Of a DNA stretch of 64,000 bases, positions 47,701 through 58,500 are shown piece by piece. The position numbers were made by a program, and so were the translations under genes. The notes under the pieces are model-generated. The model was not told the origin of the DNA. It searched no databases and saw only the letters and a list, made by a program, of their open reading frames with translations. Source of the stretch: Cucumis sativus (Eukaryota > Streptophyta > Magnoliopsida > Cucurbitales > Cucurbitaceae); NCBI RefSeq assembly GCF_000004075.3, contig NC_026660.2, forward strand, positions 15,519,837-15,583,836, given 5' to 3'. The first letter of the stretch is position 1; each line of letters starts with the position of its first letter.

Positions 47701-50700
47701 TCTTGGAATTTGGGCCTTAGAAGAAATATGCTCGACAACGAGATTGCCAATGCGGCCTCAGCTTTAGAAATTCTTCACTCTTGGGCCCCCACTGAAAGGA
47801 ATGATAGTCTTAAATGGACTCCTAACATGAATGGCAACTTCACTACAAAATCTACTTTTCTTAACTTAACTAAGAGATCCCCCAACATTGTTGTTCCCTT
47901 GATTCGTCAGATTTGGAAGAATAAAATTCCGAAGAAGGTGAAGTTTTTCTTATGGTCGCTTGCTTACAGAAGCCTCAACACCCATGAGAAACTACAAAAA
48001 AAAATTCAGAACACATTGCTTAGCCCCTCGATGTGTTGCCTATGCGCTAAAGATGAGGAAACCTTGGATCATTTATTTCTACATTGTCCCTTCACAAGAA
48101 AAGCCTGGAACACTCTGTTTGGTATTTTTGATTTGGAGCTTTGCCTTCCTAGCAAGATTGATAGCTGGATGATTGAAGGTCTTAACATTAGAGGTTACAG
48201 CCCTAAAGGAAACATCTTATGGAAATGTGCGACGCGTTCCCTTTTGTGGAGCATTTGGAAAGAAAGGAATAGCAGAATTTTGAAGATAGATTTAATTCTT
48301 TTGATTCTTTTTGGACTGTGGTTCAACACACAGCCTCTTGGTGGAGTACGAATTACACCAAACACTTTTGTAATTATAGCCTTTCTGTGATTCTCAACAA
48401 TTGGAAGGCCATTATGTCTTAGTTCCCTAGTTTCTTCCGGGGAGGGCCCTCTTGTCCCTCGCCCTTAGGATGTTCTGTTTTGTTATATGAATATACTTGT
48501 CTCTTATCAAAAAAAAGAATTGAACTCAAAGGTGAAAAGACCAATATATTATTTTTTAACCCAACACTTACTGTCAGCACATATTTAATCACAAATTTAA
48601 AACAGTTTTGAAAACAAAAACTGAAACATTTTCAAGATAGTTATCTAAAGAACACCTAATTGACATAATATCACAGTGAGAGAGAGTTCAATACTAAAGA
48701 TCTTAACACTATCTCACAATGAATGAAAATAGGACAAGGAGAGGAGGAAAGTAACGACGACAGTTAAAGCCACCGAGACGAATTGCTAAAACCAAACAAG
48801 GAAATTGAAAATGGTAATGAAAAAGGAAAACAGACTACCTTAAATAAAGAATCGAGCATCTGGGCCGATTGTTCTTGAGACAAGATATGTTGACTGTGAT
48901 TCAACAATAAACTGTATATCCATGGTAGAACATTCTTTCCGCAATGCAACCTGAGGCAGTCAAGACGTGTCACTTGGTTAACCGAAGAAATAATCATTTT
49001 TGAAGTTGCATTTCCAATGTGTAAACCTATTTTACCTTGATTGCCAGATGTTAACCAAGTTTCCGAGTAACTTGTATGCATCGCCTGGTGCTAATGATAA
49101 AACTGCTTCTCTTAACTAATCAAGAAATTGCAATGTGGGTTAAGAACTGAGACATTAAATGAAAAAAAAAACCAAAAAAACAAAAGAACAGCCATTTTGT
49201 GTAATGAAATAATGATTAGAGAGAAACTGAGGTCGGCATGGACCTTTTTCTGTGAGATGTTAGCTTCGAGATCAATGCCCTTGGATATCGCCAACTTAAG
49301 AATGGACTCCAACATATGATCATCTGTATTATGGAGTATGCCTAACGATCGAAGTTGGTCCTCCATGCAAACTGCTGCAGAGTCCTTCACTCCAACATCA
49401 TCTGTGGCAAAGAGAATTGACAACCAGATCAGATTCAATGGTTTCATAGTAAGCAATAATACACCATCATAGACCATAGGCAAGAAAGAAACATTTATTA
49501 AAAACAACAGTCTATTTTAAGTCTCTACCAGATGTATATGAATTTAGACCATGCTTGATTATTATATCACAGAAAACTCAAGTAAGATCCTTTTGCAAAT
49601 GGAATAGGTAAAGGTTTTAGTAATATCTGATTTAATGTAAAACTACATTTTCTTGTAGCTCCCTCAATTCATTTGTGATCTAACTCAACGTGTTACTGGG
49701 GCACCTTTGACTAATCTCTTTGGAGTCTTGTTCTCCTATAAATTTCATCTAGAAATTGATTTTACATACATACAAACATATGTATGTATAATCCTCATAT
49801 AAAATAGCTCCAATTTACATTTGTACCTTCTAATCGGCTCCCACTGTCAACCAATTGAGTCATCACATCACTGCGATCAACTTGCAAATCTTGGTACAAG
49901 GTACTTTTCTCTTGAGAATCGAAAATCTTTGGAATTGGCCGTAAAGCATCTTCAGCATTAGCTCGATCTAATGCAACGACTGAACAAAAATAAAAGAAGT
50001 GATTAATGAGCAAAAAAGCATTGCACGAATAGAAAAGAATCAGTGTTATGTGATGTCATAACATCTGCTAGCTCTACAGGAAGTCATTGAAGTCCAAGTA
50101 AGGTCTCACCTCCACCCTGTACATCTAAACCCTTCTTAGATTTTCCAATCGACTGACTTGGTAGAAGAATTCCTTCGTTGGAGCTGTTTAAATTTATGTC
50201 TGTTCCGGATTGCACCAAAACGCTCTGAAATGAAGGCTTCACTAGCAATCCATGAGCAAGGAACACCTGCCCTGACCCAGACTTGGGAACTCCTTGTAAT
50301 TTTGCAGCATAAATTGCAGGTATAGCCCGTTTTTTACTCTTTGAGAAAATATCATTACCAGACATCAATATTTTAGTAGGCTTGGCAGTTCGTAACTCCT
50401 CAAGATTCTGTCCATACCATAAATAACAAGCACCGATTTCTGATATGGCTAAAATGTACAGAGCAGTTTCATCACCTCCATCATTCGAACACCTGCTGTC
50501 CACAAAGATGGCAGGATGCTCCATTGCAAGAACACAACTAGCTGATTGTTCTTTCCCTCCATCTACACTCCAAACAACAATATACCTTTCACCAACTGCA
50601 GATGAAAGGATGTACCTTCCATCTTCGGTAAAAACCATGCATCGAACGGCTCCCTATTTGTCAGGAGAGAAACTATTATTCAACAAGCATTATTGATATT

Positions 50701-52715
50701 CATACACAAAAGTGAAAGACCACAAAAAGATAGAGAACATATACTCACGGGATGCCCAGAAAACTTCTGTATCTTTTTGTGATTGGAGCAGTTGAAGATC
50801 TTCACTTGGGAAGCTGCAGTTGCAATTATCTTCCCATCTGTTACCAGCCAAAAACCAAACCAGACAGGTAATCAGTCAAATATTATCTGATAATTAAAAT
50901 ATTTTTCCTCTTTCCTTTTCATAACTGGTGTATCTCCTCGTATTATTTTCATAACCCACCATGTTTTAGTGGAAATAGCAGTCTTGATGCTTTGGGTGTG
51001 GCACAAACTAAAACATAGATTCCTAGAGATGCTTAGTAGAACACCCACAAACTAATTCCTTTTCCTTGAGGCTTATTTCTATTTCTAGGTTATAGGAGTT
51101 CTTTTGTATGTTCTTTTTTGCTTTTTCTTTCCTTTTTTTATGAACAACCAAATTTTTATTTGATGAATGAAAGAATAGAAGGGCATACAAAAAAGAGGTT
51201 ACAAATGGGGGGAGGACAACTGTGCACAGTAGTGTAAAATAAAACCTAATGGGAACTTATCTATCATCTCTTTGCAAGTCGCAACCCCTATGTCTAGCCA
51301 AGTAAGACCAAATTCCTCAAAAAACCAATTCCAAATTTCTAGATCATTGGAGTTATGTGAGTCATTCTTTGTAAATTCTGATTTAACGAAGAAAATAATA
51401 ATGTAAGTATTTGAATACCTGGTGAAACTGAAATACAGGATATTGCCTTTGTAGAAGCCTTGAACTTCCTCAACAGGTTTCCCGTCAAAGAATTGATTTC
51501 GCATAGCATTCCATCAGCACCAGCAGTATAAATGCATGAACCATGTGTAGGAAACGAAATCGATGCAACACCCCTGGCACAAAAGAGCGACAACTAAATG
51601 TGAGGCAACTCTAATACCCCCGGACTAGGAGGCTGTAGTGGCTCATTCAGCTTCATTGTCAAGAAAGAAACATGCATCTTCCACCTTCCACCTTCTAAGA
51701 GAAGAATGAAGGCACTAAACAGGTTGTATTGCAAAAGAGACTTCGATCTTACCCAGGATGACAATCACTTATTTTCCACTTCAATTCACCAGCTGCTACA
51801 TCAAGGGCCAGAACATCACCACTACCAGTTCCTAACAACAATAGCAAACATTGGCGCTTTCTTTTTCTCTGCATCGAAAAGAAAAGTACACGTTGAATAA
51901 TGACATACTGCTAGAGAAATAAAAATAAAAAGCTAGATATTCAAGTACTCGTAATAAGAAATTCATTTATCTAATCCATAAATGAAAAACCTTTTTCTCC
52001 AATGACAACCACTTCATGCATTTATAATCAACTGATAGATGCCCTTTTTCTGGTTTCGTGAGTATGCTTGTTGAATCAGATGTAAAGAAGTCTGCGAACT
52101 CAGTCTGTATCTGCCCCTTCAACGTGTCCCAAATCTAAAATAAAGATGATAAAAAAGAAAAGCAATCATGTTTTAGAATAAACTGAACCGAATGGTAACG
52201 AAATTCAGTAGGCTGTGTTTCACTGTCCATAGATTAACATAAATGTCCCATGTTTTGATATGTTTTACTAACTTTCAAACTCAATCTTAACTTTTTTTTA
52301 TATATGTGAGTGTCTGGGTCAACTTATACACACTTTGAATTTCACCGGATAACCCACCTGAACCTTCATGCTCACTTTTAACTAATGTATCATTCAACCC
52401 AAAAGCTTAAGCCGATAAATTGGAACATATTTGATATTTTATACATATTATTAACAGTTAACACTCTTCTTTGTATGTGGGATTGGATGTCATAAACTAT
52501 TAAAATCTTAAACCAATAAGTTTTTTGCAAAATAAACAGGCAATGATGATTCCATATACAACATACAACAGCTCCACACCATGGTTTCAGCATTCGCATT
52601 TGGCATGCAGTTAAGAAAGAGATACCTTAATCCGACCATCTCCAGAGCTGATAGCAAAGAAGTGCAAATCTGGACTAAAAGATGTCAATAGATCTCTGAT
52701 ATTTGAAAACCCCAT
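41748..52715 (-). CDS. UTP5/WDR43-type WD40 nucleolar protein (small-subunit processome), complete, 12 exons
   Basis: Member of the t-UTP module of the U3 snoRNP/SSU processome, needed for rDNA transcription and 18S pre-rRNA processing. Exons on the minus strand: 52715-52626, 52134-51991, 51868-51753, 51573-51419, 50837-50749, 50653-50110, 49979-49827, 49401-49244, 49115-49036, 48950-48839, 42089-42015 and 41921-41748, totalling 1890 nt (629 aa). The N-terminal WD40 propeller (about 1-320) includes GDGRIKIWDT, GTGSGDVLALD, TAGADGMLCEI and SSAVGERYIVVWS. A Utp12-type helical domain (about 435-570) includes LREAVLSLAPGDAYKLLGNL. The tail is strongly acidic (DDDEDEDEDDEVDD). Intron 10 (48838-42090, 6.75 kb, phase 0 after residue 547) contains a complete LINE in antisense. 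An acceptor (ACATCTCAG) lies 5 nt before the start ATG, so a 5' UTR intron is likely. Confidence 0.95.
42424..42441. repeat. 5' target-site duplication candidate of the LINE
   Basis: TTGAACAAAGACTGAAAA just left of the element resembles TTGAACTCAAAGGTGAAAAG just right of its poly-A tail (48520-48539). The two differ by a 2-nt indel and two or three substitutions. Confidence 0.55.
42443..42468. repeat. (GA)n microsatellite at the LINE 5' end
   Basis: About 12 AG/GA units immediately after the candidate target duplication. It may belong to the element's 5' UTR. Confidence 0.85.
42494..44773 (+). pseudogene. LINE ORF1 (nucleic-acid-binding gag-like protein), broken by two in-frame TGA codons
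   Basis: A single reading frame runs from the ATG at 42494 to the TAA at 44771-44773 but is interrupted by TGA at 43169-43171 and TGA at 43589-43591. No frame change is involved: all three open segments (42494-43171, then to 43591, then to 44773) are in the same frame. The middle contains the plant-LINE ORF1 pattern around GWATYGPL, LRNFPLHLWNEEVF and GFIPADFELI, which is the DUF4283/RNA-binding-like region. The last third is a long low-complexity hydrophilic tail. No clear CCHC zinc knuckle was seen. Inference: ORF1 protein is not made from this copy as one piece. Confidence 0.85.
44767..48390 (+). pseudogene. LINE ORF2 (endonuclease-reverse transcriptase), frameshifted near its 3' end
   Basis: A 1207-codon frame starting at an ATG that overlaps the ORF1 stop by 7 nt (ATGTTAA). 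The N-terminal apurinic-like endonuclease has ISWNVRGI, ILQETKV, GGDFNVIRW, SKLDRFLLS and SNHFPIL. The reverse transcriptase has SPGPDGMTGEFYK, FRPISLI, GRQILDAIL, KLDLEKAYDKVDW, GIRQGDPLAPFLF and the catalytic LQYADDTLLF. A C-terminal zf-RVT domain follows, with CCLCAKDEETLDHLFLHC. One T appears to be missing from the T run at 48278-48281. After it the family-like frame continues in frame 3 to a TAG at 48420-48422, while the present frame stops at 48390. The catalytic domains themselves are uninterrupted, so the damage affects only the last roughly 40 residues. Confidence 0.92.
48520..48539. repeat. 3' target-site duplication candidate of the LINE
   Basis: TTGAACTCAAAGGTGAAAAG directly follows the A tail. 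Partner of 42424-42441. Confidence 0.55.
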
Positions 52716-53545
52716 GATTCTGAGATGTAAAAATCAATCATAATAATAAGAATTTAAAAAAATCACCTTTAATAAAATAGAATTACCATATATCATATAA
52801 ATCAATATCTATATCCATACTCGACTAGTAACATAATGTCCATATTTTACCCTGATCATTTCCTATACCTCCTTAAAGCTTATAGACGGCTCTTATTTCG
52901 AGCAAATTCAAAATATCATTGGTGATTGATCAACATGAAAGAGAATCCCAGTTCCAAAAAAGACTCGTTGTCTCTTTCTCAACGATGGTTGAGGTTTTTC
53001 AGTCAATCAAAACAACTCTAAGAAGTTAGAGATTAAACGATAATTGGATAACATGACTTCGGCTATGCAGGAAATTCACGGTGGATAGTGCTTTGGCCGA
53101 TAAGCAAGGCAATTTTCAGTAGAGACCAAATAGACGTGCAAATGATCAAAGCAACAAATCAAAAGGCAGCACGGGAAATCCCTCTTTGCAGCAACCAAGC
53201 TTGTTTTGCTTGCTATTCTAATATTGGTATACATAATAATAACAATGATAATAAAATTAAAAACAACTCCTTTATTTCATTGGACAGTTCCTGATTTGAG
53301 TTTTTCGAGTGAGAGACAAGACGTGGACAGAGATTGGGAGAGTACCAGGGCCAACAACAAGAGAGTAGAAACTCAATGCAACCCACCAGGAGATATGGTG
53401 TGGCAGCACGAGCGGCGGAGTGGCGGCGGCGACGCTGAACTGCTGAAAGGGAAGAGACGCCGGCGTGGAGAAGAAGAAGCTGAAGCACGTGAGGGTGATA
53501 GGAAAATGTAAAGGGTTTTAGATGTTTAGGTTTACGCCTCTTCCT
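52716..53545 (-). promoter_or_regulatory. UTP5 leader, 5' UTR intron and promoter
   Basis: A probable 5' leader exon lies around 53380-53510, GC-rich with GCCGCCGCC. It would splice to the acceptor at about 52720, a few nt before the ATG. Telo-box-like words (AAACCTAAAC and AAAACCCTTT on the minus strand) occupy 53511-53533, and a CACGTG palindrome is at 53486-53491. The ORF over 53213-53488 belongs to this leader and is not a conserved protein. Confidence 0.6.
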
Positions 53546-54750
53546 TTCTTTCTTGTTCCCCTAAACTTTGTTGTTTACATAATTGTATTGTTTTCTTTAA
53601 TTTGTTCTCTAAATAAATTTAAGTTCTCCATTTGGTTTTTATTTTAGCATTTTCTTTCTAAGTAAATCTTATATTAGCAATTTAGCATCTACTTGGAAGC
53701 TTAGGTTAAAATTTCTCTCCCATCTCAAATATAACACACATTCTTTAACCTCACCATTTTTTTATTAAAAATAAAAACCATATATGTTTGGTAACTCATT
53801 CAAAAAAAACTTATTTTTTTTTTAAATTGTGAAATAGTATAATATTTGACAAAATATTTAAAATTAAGTCTAATGAATTTTGTATTTTAATGAATTTGTT
53901 TTAAAAAAACTTTATTAGATGGCAAAAAAAAATCCATAACATCTCATTTTTGCATACTACAAATATGAAAACTATAAACAAGTATCAAAAATTAATTAGA
54001 TGGCTATCTACTATTAAATTTGCTACTTTTTTAATTTATAAAACAAGGTGACATAAGTGTATTTTTATATTTGCAATTTATAAAATGTAATGATATGGAT
54101 TCTATTAAATTTTTTTTTATATTTCACAAAAGTGTAAATAAATTAGTTACCTAAAACACCCGTTTTTAAATCTAAAAATAGAAAGTAGAAAAACGTCATA
54201 TGGGTCGAAAAATAAACCACCACTTTTTTTCTTTTCATATCCTCTCACAAATTTTAAACTTAATTAAGCAAAAAAGAAAAAATCTGGAGCTTTCTCAACA
54301 AAAAATATGAGAAATTCTAAAATGTTTTGAGGATTATATTTATACAATATTTAAAAGTGAGCAAAATCGTCAAACAATCCACTTATCAATAGCCATATAC
54401 TCCAATCTCACCCAAAAACAAAATCAAAGCATTCATTTCAATAAGTTTACTATATACTGCGACCAATAATGTAGTTTCACTCAAGATATAATTATTTAAA
54501 GAAAAAAAATACGAAAAAGTAGTATTTTGCAATTTATTTACGAAAATGTTACAAAAGTTTAGAACTATATAATTTGAATTAAATGTCTATTACTGATTTT
54601 GTAAACTTAAGTGAACATCCACGTTAGCACTCGTATTTAGAGCATAAATGTTAGATTTCCACTTAGGATTTGAAAAAAAAAAACAATACATTTTAAAGAC
54701 AATTGTATCATTCTTCTAATTTAAAGTCAATAAACACGTGTAAATAAGAA
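53546..54750. other. AT-rich spacer between the divergent UTP5 and APUM24 promoters
   Basis: About 1.2 kb of AT-rich sequence without exon, repeat boundary or GC-rich block. It separates the two mirrored leaders. Confidence 0.5.
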
Positions 54751-55525
54751 AGAGAAACCTAAACCCTTTTATCGTCATAAACCCTTGCACCTTCCTCTTA
54801 CCTATCACGTGCTCCCCCTTCTTCTTCCTCTTTCTTCACCCCTTCTCCTCCTCCTTCCTTACAGCAAGCTCAGCGTCGCCGCCGCCGTTTCCACTCTCAC
54901 CGGTTTAGTGCTTCCACCGCTAGTGCCGCCGCAGCCTTCCTCATAGCGTGTATGTACTTATTTTACGCTTTATTCGATTCAGTTACTTGTACTCTCTCAA
55001 TCTCCATATTTGTGTTTCTTCTCGCAACTTGTTTAGTGAAAGAACAGAGGAGCTCCTTTGATTTTTTTATTTTTTATTTTGATTTCTTAACTTGCGTGAA
55101 TTTGGGACTTTTCGAACCGCCTTTTATTACCCAGTTTCTCTTGATTGGTTGCATATTTCTGTCAATCGAAGCTTTGATTATATGTTTTTCTCTTTGCTCT
55201 CTGCTGAGAATTGTATTGTTTCTGCAACCATGAAGCTTCCGGCATTTCCTTTCTCTGTTTATCCGAGAATCAGTTGAATTAATCTATCTTGGTATCCAGT
55301 TCTCTTTTAATCTATGTTCGTAATAGTTAGGCATTAGGAAAATAAAGTATTGATTACGATAATTGAACTTTACGGAATCAATATTATAAAGATTGGAATT
55401 TCTAATGTAAATCTGGAGTAATTCAACTCGCATTCACAGCCAAACCCTTTTGTTCATCTCCTAATCAAATTCCTTTGTATCAGAATAAACAGCTTCAGCC
55501 TTAAAATCAGACGTCAAGTCTTCTA
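54751..55525 (+). promoter_or_regulatory. APUM24 promoter, leader exon and probable 5' UTR intron
   Basis: AAACCTAAACCCTTTT (54755-54770) and AAACCCTTG (54778-54786) are telo-box-like. CACGTG is at 54806-54811 and CAGCGTCGCCGCCGCC at 54871-54886. A TTTGTATCAG acceptor near 55482 is followed by a 40-nt untranslated stretch to the ATG, so the leader is probably spliced. Confidence 0.6.
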
Positions 55526-58500
55526 ATGGCACCGAAGAGCCAACAGAACAGTAAACTCAAAAAGAGAAAGCAAATTTCGGGCAACAAGGGCTCCTCTCAT
55601 GGCTCCATTTCGAAGAAACCGAAGTTTGTTGACAATAAGTCTTCAAAATCCCTGAGCCGGGGGACTGTTGGTAAACCCTTCAAACCGCCCAAACAGAAAG
55701 AAAATCAGCATTTCAAATCAAATGTTGAAAAAGCAGAAGCTCGAAAGGATAATTCGGTGCCAGCCACAAATCGAGATCGTCGAGTCCAAGCTAAGGTTTG
55801 TTCCTGTTTCATAGTTTCACTTTCACTCTATTAAATGATATTGGCTGATTTGTTGCATTTGTTTCAAACATTTGTTGACCTTAACTAATTGCTATTGCAT
55901 TCTAACAATTCTTTCCTTGAAGGAAATTGCTCAAGTATTCTTTTTTGATTTCATTAGGAACTTGCAGAGGCTAGGAAGAAGAAAAGGAAACGACATTATG
56001 ATCTGGAACATGTAAATTTCGCAACTTTGATTAGTCATATTTCTCCATTGATTCATGAAGCCTTTAGTTGGTGCTGAGGGTAAACTTGAGTAGCTGCTTA
56101 AAATATGCCATTTCACTGCTAAAATCTGGTTAAGCTATATTTCCCTCCCTATCACCACTGAACATTTATGTGAATGGTGTTTTCAGACAGGCATGTAAGT
56201 GGTTGAAACTAAGCTATATTCATTCCTTCCTTCCTTCTTCTTCTTCTTCTTCTTCCTCTTCCTCTCTCTCACTTAAATGCATAATTCAGTTGCTTAGTCA
56301 TTTTTCATTAAATAATTATTGCAAAGTCATAAACTTAACTACAGATTTTGAGGAGCCAATGATGGGTAGGCTAAGTTTTTCTTAATCCTCCATGCTTTTA
56401 ACCATTGATTGTGTACAGGAGCTTGCACGTCTATGGGAGGAAATGAGGAAACGTGATATCACTAAAGAAGATAGATCCAAGTATGAATAACCGTAACTGA
56501 GTTACTTTGTCCTACCTTCTCTCATATCATCGATTTTTGTGTTCCTAGTTTCTTACTTAACTAGTTTCATGATTGAATTTCAGATTGATAAGTAAAGCAT
56601 TAGAAAACATGAAGGGAAAGATCCCTGAAATAGCAGGTTCCCACGTATCATCTCGTGTGCTTCAGGTGAATTTTCCAATCAATCTCTCTTATTCTTCACA
56701 AATTTATATATTTTTTTTGTTCACTTTGACTTATTTTTGGTCTACTGCTGTAGACGTGTGTTAAACACTGCACAGATACTGAGAGAGATGCAGTGTTTGA
56801 GGAACTTAAGCCTCATTTTCTTACTCTTGCGTGCAACACTTATGCAGTTCATCTAGTGAAAAAAATGTTAGACAGTGGTATGTATGCTTTTATCTTATCA
56901 CCTCCATCTCTTTCTCCTTGATTTCTTCTAAGCAAGGTACTTTGTGATGTGAGACTATTATATACATATAGGATCAATAATTTTCTTTATACTGTGTTTT
57001 TAGCCTCGAAAAAGCAGCTGGCAGTGTTTATCTCATCTTTGCGTGGCCACGTAGCTTCTCTTCTTCGTCACATGGTTGGATCTTTAGGTACTTTTTGAGT
57101 TTCTCTGGTGCTGCTCATCCAATTACTTCAACCTTTAAGATTTACTGCATGACTTATCACATAAACAACTCTATTTTATTTTTTGAATGTTAAAATCTCG
57201 CTCTCATCCCATCATTCTCTTGGGTTAATGTTTCCATGCTCTGATTTTGTTTTGTTTTATTTTTTCTCTTTCCTTTCCTTTTCTTTTATCTTTATGAATT
57301 AGCAGATGCAGTTATTTACTGAACTTTTAATTTGTACTTGTTCATCTAATTAGTTTTTGGTCTTTATGGTCTGTGTTGCTTTTGTAAGTGAACATTTTTC
57401 TATAAGTGATACAACTAGGACATGCATTTGAATATTACCTACATCATTGTTAATGTTGTATTTTATTTTATTTGCAGTTGTTGAACATGCATACCATTTT
57501 GCAAATGCAGCGCAGAAGCAAACTCTTCTACAGGAACTTTATTCATTGGAACTTCAGTTATTTAAGGATCTGGTCTCAGTGAAAGAAAGCAGGTTCAATT
57601 ACTTGGCAAATTTGGTTATTTTGTAATTTTCTCTGGCAGGCTCTCCAATGAAATTATGTTATCGTGCAGGTTAGTAGATATAATTTCAAAATTGGACATT
57701 CAGAAAGCTTCAGTCTCACGACACATGACATCGGTTATCCAACCAATTTTGGAAAAAGGGATAGTTGACCACTCTATCATACATAGGGTGCTGGTGGAGT
57801 ACTTTACTGTAGCTGATAAGGTGTTCTGAGATTTTCATTGTTCAATATTATTACTAAGAACTAATCAGAAATTTCTTTAGGAGTTATATTTTCTTTCTAA
57901 ATCTCTCTCTTTGTTCCCTAAATGAATTTGTTGGAAGACATCTGCCGCAGATGTAATCCAACAGTTGTCCAGTTCACTTCTCGTTAGAATGATTCACACT
58001 AAAGATGGATCGAGGATCGGTATACTTTGCATAAAACATGGCAGTGCAAAGGTTTGCCTTTCATCTAATTCTTGTATCTTGAAATCAAAACGAACAAACT
58101 ACCTAATTTGTATAACATATCTAACACCGAACGAGTTTGTTGTCGTCTTGGATTCATTACCTCAGGAAAGAAAGAAAAGCATCAAGGGAATGAAAGGCCA
58201 TATGAAGAAGATAGCGCACGAGCAACATGCAAGTATGGTAAGCATTACTCTTTAAACCGTGCCGTGCTTACTAAACCCTGTTATATAAATTTATAGTTTG
58301 TATAAAACATAATATTCTCTCTATACCAGCTGATATAAAAAAATCATCAGTTTAAGACAAATACAAAACTATGCTGACTTCACAGTGGTCAACAAATTTG
58401 AACTGAATCAACTAAAGAAAAGATCAGCAAATGCAATTTTAACACGATAGACCAACTTGGTTGATTAGGTTTCCTTGATTTCTTCCTTATTTATTTATTT

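Larger units (their letters stand above)
42442..48516 (+). mobile_element. L1-type LINE retrotransposon, near full length, inserted in UTP5 intron 10
   Basis: Non-LTR element with a (GA)n-bearing 5' end, ORF1, ORF2 (endonuclease, reverse transcriptase, zinc-binding C terminus), a short 3' UTR and an A tail ending about 48516. It is flanked by a degenerate candidate target-site duplication. The element is on the plus strand, opposite to its host gene. Two in-frame stops in ORF1 and a one-base frameshift near the end of ORF2 show that it is no longer autonomous. There is no 5' truncation, which is unusual for a plant LINE copy. Confidence 0.93.

Noticed and set aside
53213..53511. ORFs of 91 and 101 codons over the UTP5 leader
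   Set aside because: They follow from GC-rich triplets in an untranslated leader. The conserved UTP5 start is at 52715.
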